From: Codonopsis lanceolata
Lineage: Eukaryota; Streptophyta; Magnoliopsida; Asterales; Campanulaceae
Assembly: GCA_013146195.2 (NCBI GenBank)
Contig: CM028377.1
Coordinates: 30,670,602 to 30,734,601 of the forward strand
DNA length: 64,000 bases
Direction of reading: 5' to 3'
Position numbers and translations under genes: made by a program. Of the stretch, positions 60,113-64,000 are shown piece after piece; position 1 is the first letter of the stretch; each line of letters starts with the position of its first letter. The notes beneath the pieces are model-generated. The model searched no databases, was not told where the DNA came from, and worked only from the letters and a program-made list of their open reading frames with translations.

Positions 60113-62413
60113 CTGCAAAAGTAGAGAACCAAATAAAATTGTGACGCTGTAATTTGGGACTGTAACAACAGTACTGGCAGGCAAATAATTATGTACAACT
60201 GGTATTCATGAAAATGAAAAAAGGAATGATTACTCTGATTTGAATTATAGTCTTTTATTGCATTCAAGGATGTGCTTAATTCCATGTCAAGCACTTTGGA
60301 TGACAAGTGTGAGAAAGCAGGATGATTATGTGAGCAGACAATTTGTGCAAAATGTAAATATCCCAAACACATTCAGTCTACTCCTCTCAGAACCCTACAC
60401 AAGTGAGACAGCACAAGGACCGGTGTAAGCATTTTTCCATTTCCTTCATTCTGCCTTTTCTGATTTAATCAATCATCAGCACAGCTCACTGGGATTGAGC
60501 CTATTAATGCATGTAAAGAAAATCTCTAAGCATCGTATTGAGATACTGTGCACCATACAACAATATGCACCAACTAACAAACACCAGTATCAAACAACCA
60601 TTATGACGTTTGCAATGTACAACATTAAACGACCCTTAAATGCTTTGAAGTAGCAAGTAGCATGTGGAAGCTAATAGAATGGCAAGTGCAAGTGCATACA
60701 ATATCAAGTAAACTATCTTTTTGCAATGAAAGGATTCAAAAATGCATCATACTATATTGAAGATCAACCACCAAGTAAATCTCCACCAAAAGGAGATTTA
60801 ATTTTGACTTTACTTGAAGATCAACCAAGACTTTACATGGTCAATGGTCCAACCAACTTTAAGTCACCAATGGTTCAAACCTCATCTGATTGGGAAGGGT
60901 TTTGGAGTGGTGATATGATGATATTCTTAGTTGCTCATGGATACGCCTACTCTCTTGCTCAAATGCTTGCTTTCTTGTCCCATAAAGGGTTTATAGAATA
61001 AATAAAAAGATCATAATCCCCCAGTCTGGGTTGCTCCTCTTATTTTATGATGTTTTGCATTATAGGTAAAATATTTTTTCAGCAACATTTTATTTATCAA
61101 AAATCCCTTCTCCAAGAACCCATGAATCCCCTTCTTTCATGACACCAGGAAAATGCATCACTGAACTACTAGCCTTCTTACTTGGCTAGAGTTTATCTAT
61201 TTGATCAAGGACCACAAGGTCATAACATGACAATAAACTTCCAAGTACTTCATTCTCTCATGAAACACTATTTGCACCTAGACAAACTATATTTTCTTAT
61301 TCATTTGGATGGATTTTGAAAACCACTGCTGAGCAAAGAAAACAAAAGTTTTCGGACCGTTAGATGAATCTCTTTACGGACCAAACGAAAGCTGAATATC
61401 TAAGATCACTTGAAAAAATAAAGTCTAATATATAATCATGCACTGAATAAGGGTACAAAGGCAATAGATCTTTTGTCTTTCTATTATAGAATTGGGACGT
61501 ATCTGATGGCTAAATTGTTCAAATATCAAGTCTCTGCATGCTTGCAAGTGGGACAACGCACAAACACAAAAGAGTAGAAAGATATAGATACCTTCAGAAC
61601 AAGCTTTGCAAATCAAATACAGATAAGAACAAGGGAAGGAAAAGAAGTATGAGCGTCATTACCTCATGACAGGACGTTTTCAACATGGGCTTAATATAAT
61701 CTACCGCATCACAGAGGCATAACCAATTCTGTTTTTTCTTTTTTCTTTTTTGTTTTTTGATAGAAAAAGAAGATTTCATTAAGAGGAAGAATAAACAGAG
61801 GTGGATAAGATATGCCCACTACACCATATAAAATAACTGCTTTATTCGAAAACAATTAATATCTGCTATCATCAGAAGCAATATACTATTAAACCTGAAA
61901 ATCCAATGCAATTCAACAGGAGTTTCCCTCGGATCAAAGCCTCAGAACTTGACCTTTCCAAGTAAAACCACCAACTTGTTGGATACATTAGGTGGGTAAT
62001 GATTTGTGGGCCTTCTTAAAGAGGACTTCGGTGTAGCATGGGCCTTAGCCGTTAGCGCAAGATGACATTCTAGTAGGGGCCGGCTACCAGGCAACTGAGA
62101 GAGAATTGAAAGTTGAAACCCATAAAATTGTCTGCTAAAGGAAGTGATCAAGTGAACAATCCAAATTCCATCTTTTTATTTGCAAGGGGAATTCCCGATT
62201 TTTTGGTTTACTTGTGCACTCGAACTCACCTTGTACCTTATCCTAAAATCCATTTATTATTGGCACATGTCAACCAAAATTCATTCACACCATGCCGCAT
62301 ATCAGTTGATTCATAGCTTTTTAGAGATTTGATGTGGCAGATAATGAAATTAGACCCTTCTCCTTACAAGTATGCATAAAATGTACCATTTTATGTTCTT
62401 TTAATAACATGTA
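60113..62413. other. Region between the two synthetase pieces
   Basis: About 2.3 kb in which I could not find the KMSKS region or other middle exons of tryptophanyl-tRNA synthetase on the minus strand. It holds one plus-strand open frame (60726-61001) and AT-rich sequence. Confidence 0.4.
60726..61001 (+). CDS. Unrecognised 91-residue open frame
   Basis: It starts at ATG and ends at TAA, encoding MKGFKNASYYIEDQPPSKSP through LAFLSHKGFIE. The composition is protein-like and mixed, with Trp pairs (SDWEGFWSGDM) and no low complexity. I recognise no family. It sits opposite the synthetase relic and has no visible TATA box. It may be chance or part of an unidentified element. Confidence 0.25.
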   Translation: MKGFKNASYYIEDQPPSKSPPKGDLILTLLEDQPRLYMVNGPTNFKSPMVQTSSDWEGFWSGDMMIFLVAHGYAYSLAQMLAFLSHKGFIE

Positions 62414-62486
62414 CAATTAACTAATCATGAAGTTACGCCTATCGATCCTCTCAGCTGTCAGCTGTACTCCAGACACAATCCTTTTC
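62414..62486 (-). pseudogene. Organellar tryptophanyl-tRNA synthetase, N-terminal exon fragment
   Basis: After the acceptor TTTACAG the frame reads KRIVSGVQLTAERIDRRNF. Residues KRIVSGVQ-T match the conserved start of TrpS (RIVSGVQPTG-IHLGNY). The Pro is Leu and the HLGN ATP-binding motif is not present in frame, so the exon decays after about ten residues. It is colinear with the C-terminal exon 2.3 kb downstream on the same strand. Confidence 0.55.
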
Positions 62487-62489
62487 CTG

Positions 62490-62800
62490 TAAACTGTAAA
62501 CCATTTTTTATTAGATAAGAAAGATCTAACAGAAAATACTAACTTTTTGATGAAATCATTTAGTGTGACATCTATAACGTAAAAAGAAGGATTCTTTACC
62601 GAATCAAACGAATACCGGAGCCACACCAAATTATAATAGGACTTTGAATAAGTACCCGTCTTCGACTTTGGCAGTAAACTTACAATATACCAAAGTCAAA
62701 AAAGACACACTAATATATCAAACTATATTGCAATGTATCACCTGCAAAAACAATTTATAACAAAGTAATATAAATAATAAAATTAGTACTATGAGTATCC
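62490..62800. other. No gene seen
   Basis: AT-rich sequence between the synthetase fragment and the presumed LTR end. Confidence 0.4.
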
Positions 62801-63420
62801 TCGGCTCAACGGAGCCTAACTCGAATCTGTCTAGGGCTTATAATGCCTAGGCTCAGATCTCCATTGCCTAAACACAAAGTATAGCAGTCCAACCCAAGAG
62901 TTCACTACCGAAGGGACAATGTTTCCAAGGATTTCACCCAACTGTGTATACAACCCAGCCTTCCAACAAGAAATCTCACAACCCAAAAACCCTCCCTCAC
63001 AGAACTCTCAATCACAATAACCTCAAGCTCACACACACACACAAAATGTATACCCAAAGTGCACGGCTCGTAACAGAGACGCAGAGAGAGAGAGAGAGAG
63101 ATTAGTGTAACAATGGAACAAGATTGCTACCTTCTGCTAATGCTACTGTGATGTCGTGTGTGTTCTCAAAAGCGACAAACTAAAGGGAGTATATATAGTG
63201 TACCAAGAACCAATCAATCAACCAAAGGATCCGGACAAGATGCTGACAGAGAGCACAAAAGGAAGGGGCAGATGAAATAGAAGGGAAATCAAAGATTCTC
63301 CCAAAATAACCACACATCAGCCGAAAGTCAAAGGGAAGGAGCAAGGTAAGGGTTTGGGTCTTGGGTTACTGGGTTGGGTGTTTGAAAGTGGGCTGCCCAT
63401 ATATTTGGGCCAAGCCAACA
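62800..63420 (-). mobile_element. 3' LTR of a Copia element (inner end approximate)
   Basis: On the minus strand, a polypurine-like AAAGGTGAAGATTGTGAG (63438-63421) is followed at 63420 by TGTTGGCTTGGCCC, a typical Copia LTR start. CTATATATACTCCC near 63195 would be the LTR TATA box, followed by a leader-like CT tract (63079-63099 on the plus strand as GA). The LTR end could not be fixed; 62800 is a guess. No second LTR lies in the window. Confidence 0.55.
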
Positions 63421-63629
63421 CTCACAATCTTCACCTTTGAACAAGTATCGGGACCATCACATTGAACTCATGGACATAAGTGGGGTGCATCACAGCCTAT
63501 CCCGAACTTGATCCAACACAAAGAAGGAACCAAGAACGGGAGACATATTTTTCACAAAGAAAAACTGTATAAGGGACATGACTCACTTTCCAAACACGAA
63601 GTAAGGAAACAGGGACACGAAACATGCAT

Positions 63630-63999
63630 TCAACCACCGGTATCAAAATTCAAAATTTTCAAGCACATTTGAAATTTTAACACAGATAAGCATTTTGAAT
63701 TCATATCCGCAGGATTATACTGATATGGAATTTTTTCTAATAAAATAAAACAATTTTCAATTAAATCTCTCAAGTAATGAAAATGAACATCGATATGTTT
63801 CGTTCTATCATGAAAATTTGCAAAGTTGAATTCCTGACTGACTGTCAGAATAAACCACAACTTTTTCCTTTAGAAAACCAATTTCAGTTATTAATCCTTT
63901 CAACCAAGTCACTTCTTTAAAAGCTTCAGTTATAGCAACAAACTCAGACTCGGCAGTAGACAATGCAACAATGAGTTGTAATTGAGATTTTTCCAACTA
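63630..63999 (-). pseudogene. Copia RNase H, broken, running off the window
   Basis: From the right edge the frame reads KSQLQLIVALSTAESEFVAI, then TEAFKEVTWLKGLI and VVVYSDSQSGIQLCK, the Copia RNase H catalytic region. A frame change near 63815 is needed to continue with HDRTKHIDVHFHYLRDLIE and PADMNSKCLSVLKF. The order toward lower coordinates leads to the polypurine tract and LTR, so the element is in minus orientation and most of it lies beyond 64000. Confidence 0.85.
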
Positions 64000-64000
64000 A

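Noticed and set aside
63188..63200. TATA box as promoter of a host gene
   Set aside because: It sits inside what looks like a Copia LTR, where a TATA box is expected, and no host coding exon follows in frame.
63236..63256. Resemblance to miR156 (TGACAGAGAGCACA)
   Set aside because: Several mismatches to the mature sequence, and no hairpin partner nearby.

Overview
This window is nuclear DNA of a flowering plant, very probably a eudicot. The evidence is genes with many small GT-AG introns, plant-only signalling families (Aux/IAA, cytokinin phosphotransfer protein, the PSTAIRE-type CDKA kinase), AT-rich intergenic DNA, and dense layers of plant transposable elements. No bacterial, organellar or CRISPR features were seen. 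Coordinates of spliced genes were worked out by hand from splice sites and reading phase.

Three protein genes can be read in full. (1) 4706-9133 (+) encodes a 294-residue CDKA;1/cdc2 cell-cycle kinase in eight coding exons, preceded by a probable intron in the 5' leader. (2) 11161-13388 (-) encodes an Aux/IAA auxin co-repressor of the IAA18/IAA26/IAA28-like type in four exons. A homopolymer in exon 1 is one base out of frame, so the degron-bearing part is reached only after a frame change. (3) 47838-50477 (-) encodes a 141-residue AHP4-like histidine phosphotransfer protein in six exons. A 0.64 kb transposon sits exactly at its last splice donor and now supplies the T of the GT. CDKA drives division, Aux/IAA represses auxin response and AHP relays cytokinin signals. 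They are linked by plant growth control, but nothing here suggests they form a cluster. A relic of an organellar tryptophanyl-tRNA synthetase gene lies at 60-62.5 kb.

The rest is mostly mobile DNA. 13.9-17.5 kb holds layered inverted-repeat elements and a diverged repeat family that recurs at 23.9-24.7 kb. 17.5-18.7 kb is a Copia LTR, primer site and broken gag. 20.9-23.0 kb is a frame-broken hAT transposase. 26.1-30.7 kb carries non-autonomous DNA elements and SINEs with recognisable target duplications. 31.0-43.2 kb is a three-level nest: a defective Copia element, split by an LTR-like insertion, itself split by a young gag-plus-protease-only LTR element (5-bp target duplication GTCGT). 44-57 kb carries Mutator-like, Stowaway-like, Tourist-like and PIF-like elements. 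The window ends in the 3' part of another Copia element read on the minus strand.

The most interesting observations are the transposon-made splice donor in the AHP gene, the frame-broken Aux/IAA exon, two decayed tandem copies of the start of CDKA exon 3 in the intron before it, a tRNA-derived SINE family with clean target duplications, a GATGCATC-rich TIR family present three times, and an array of about 20 AAAGTGACAC units upstream of CDKA.
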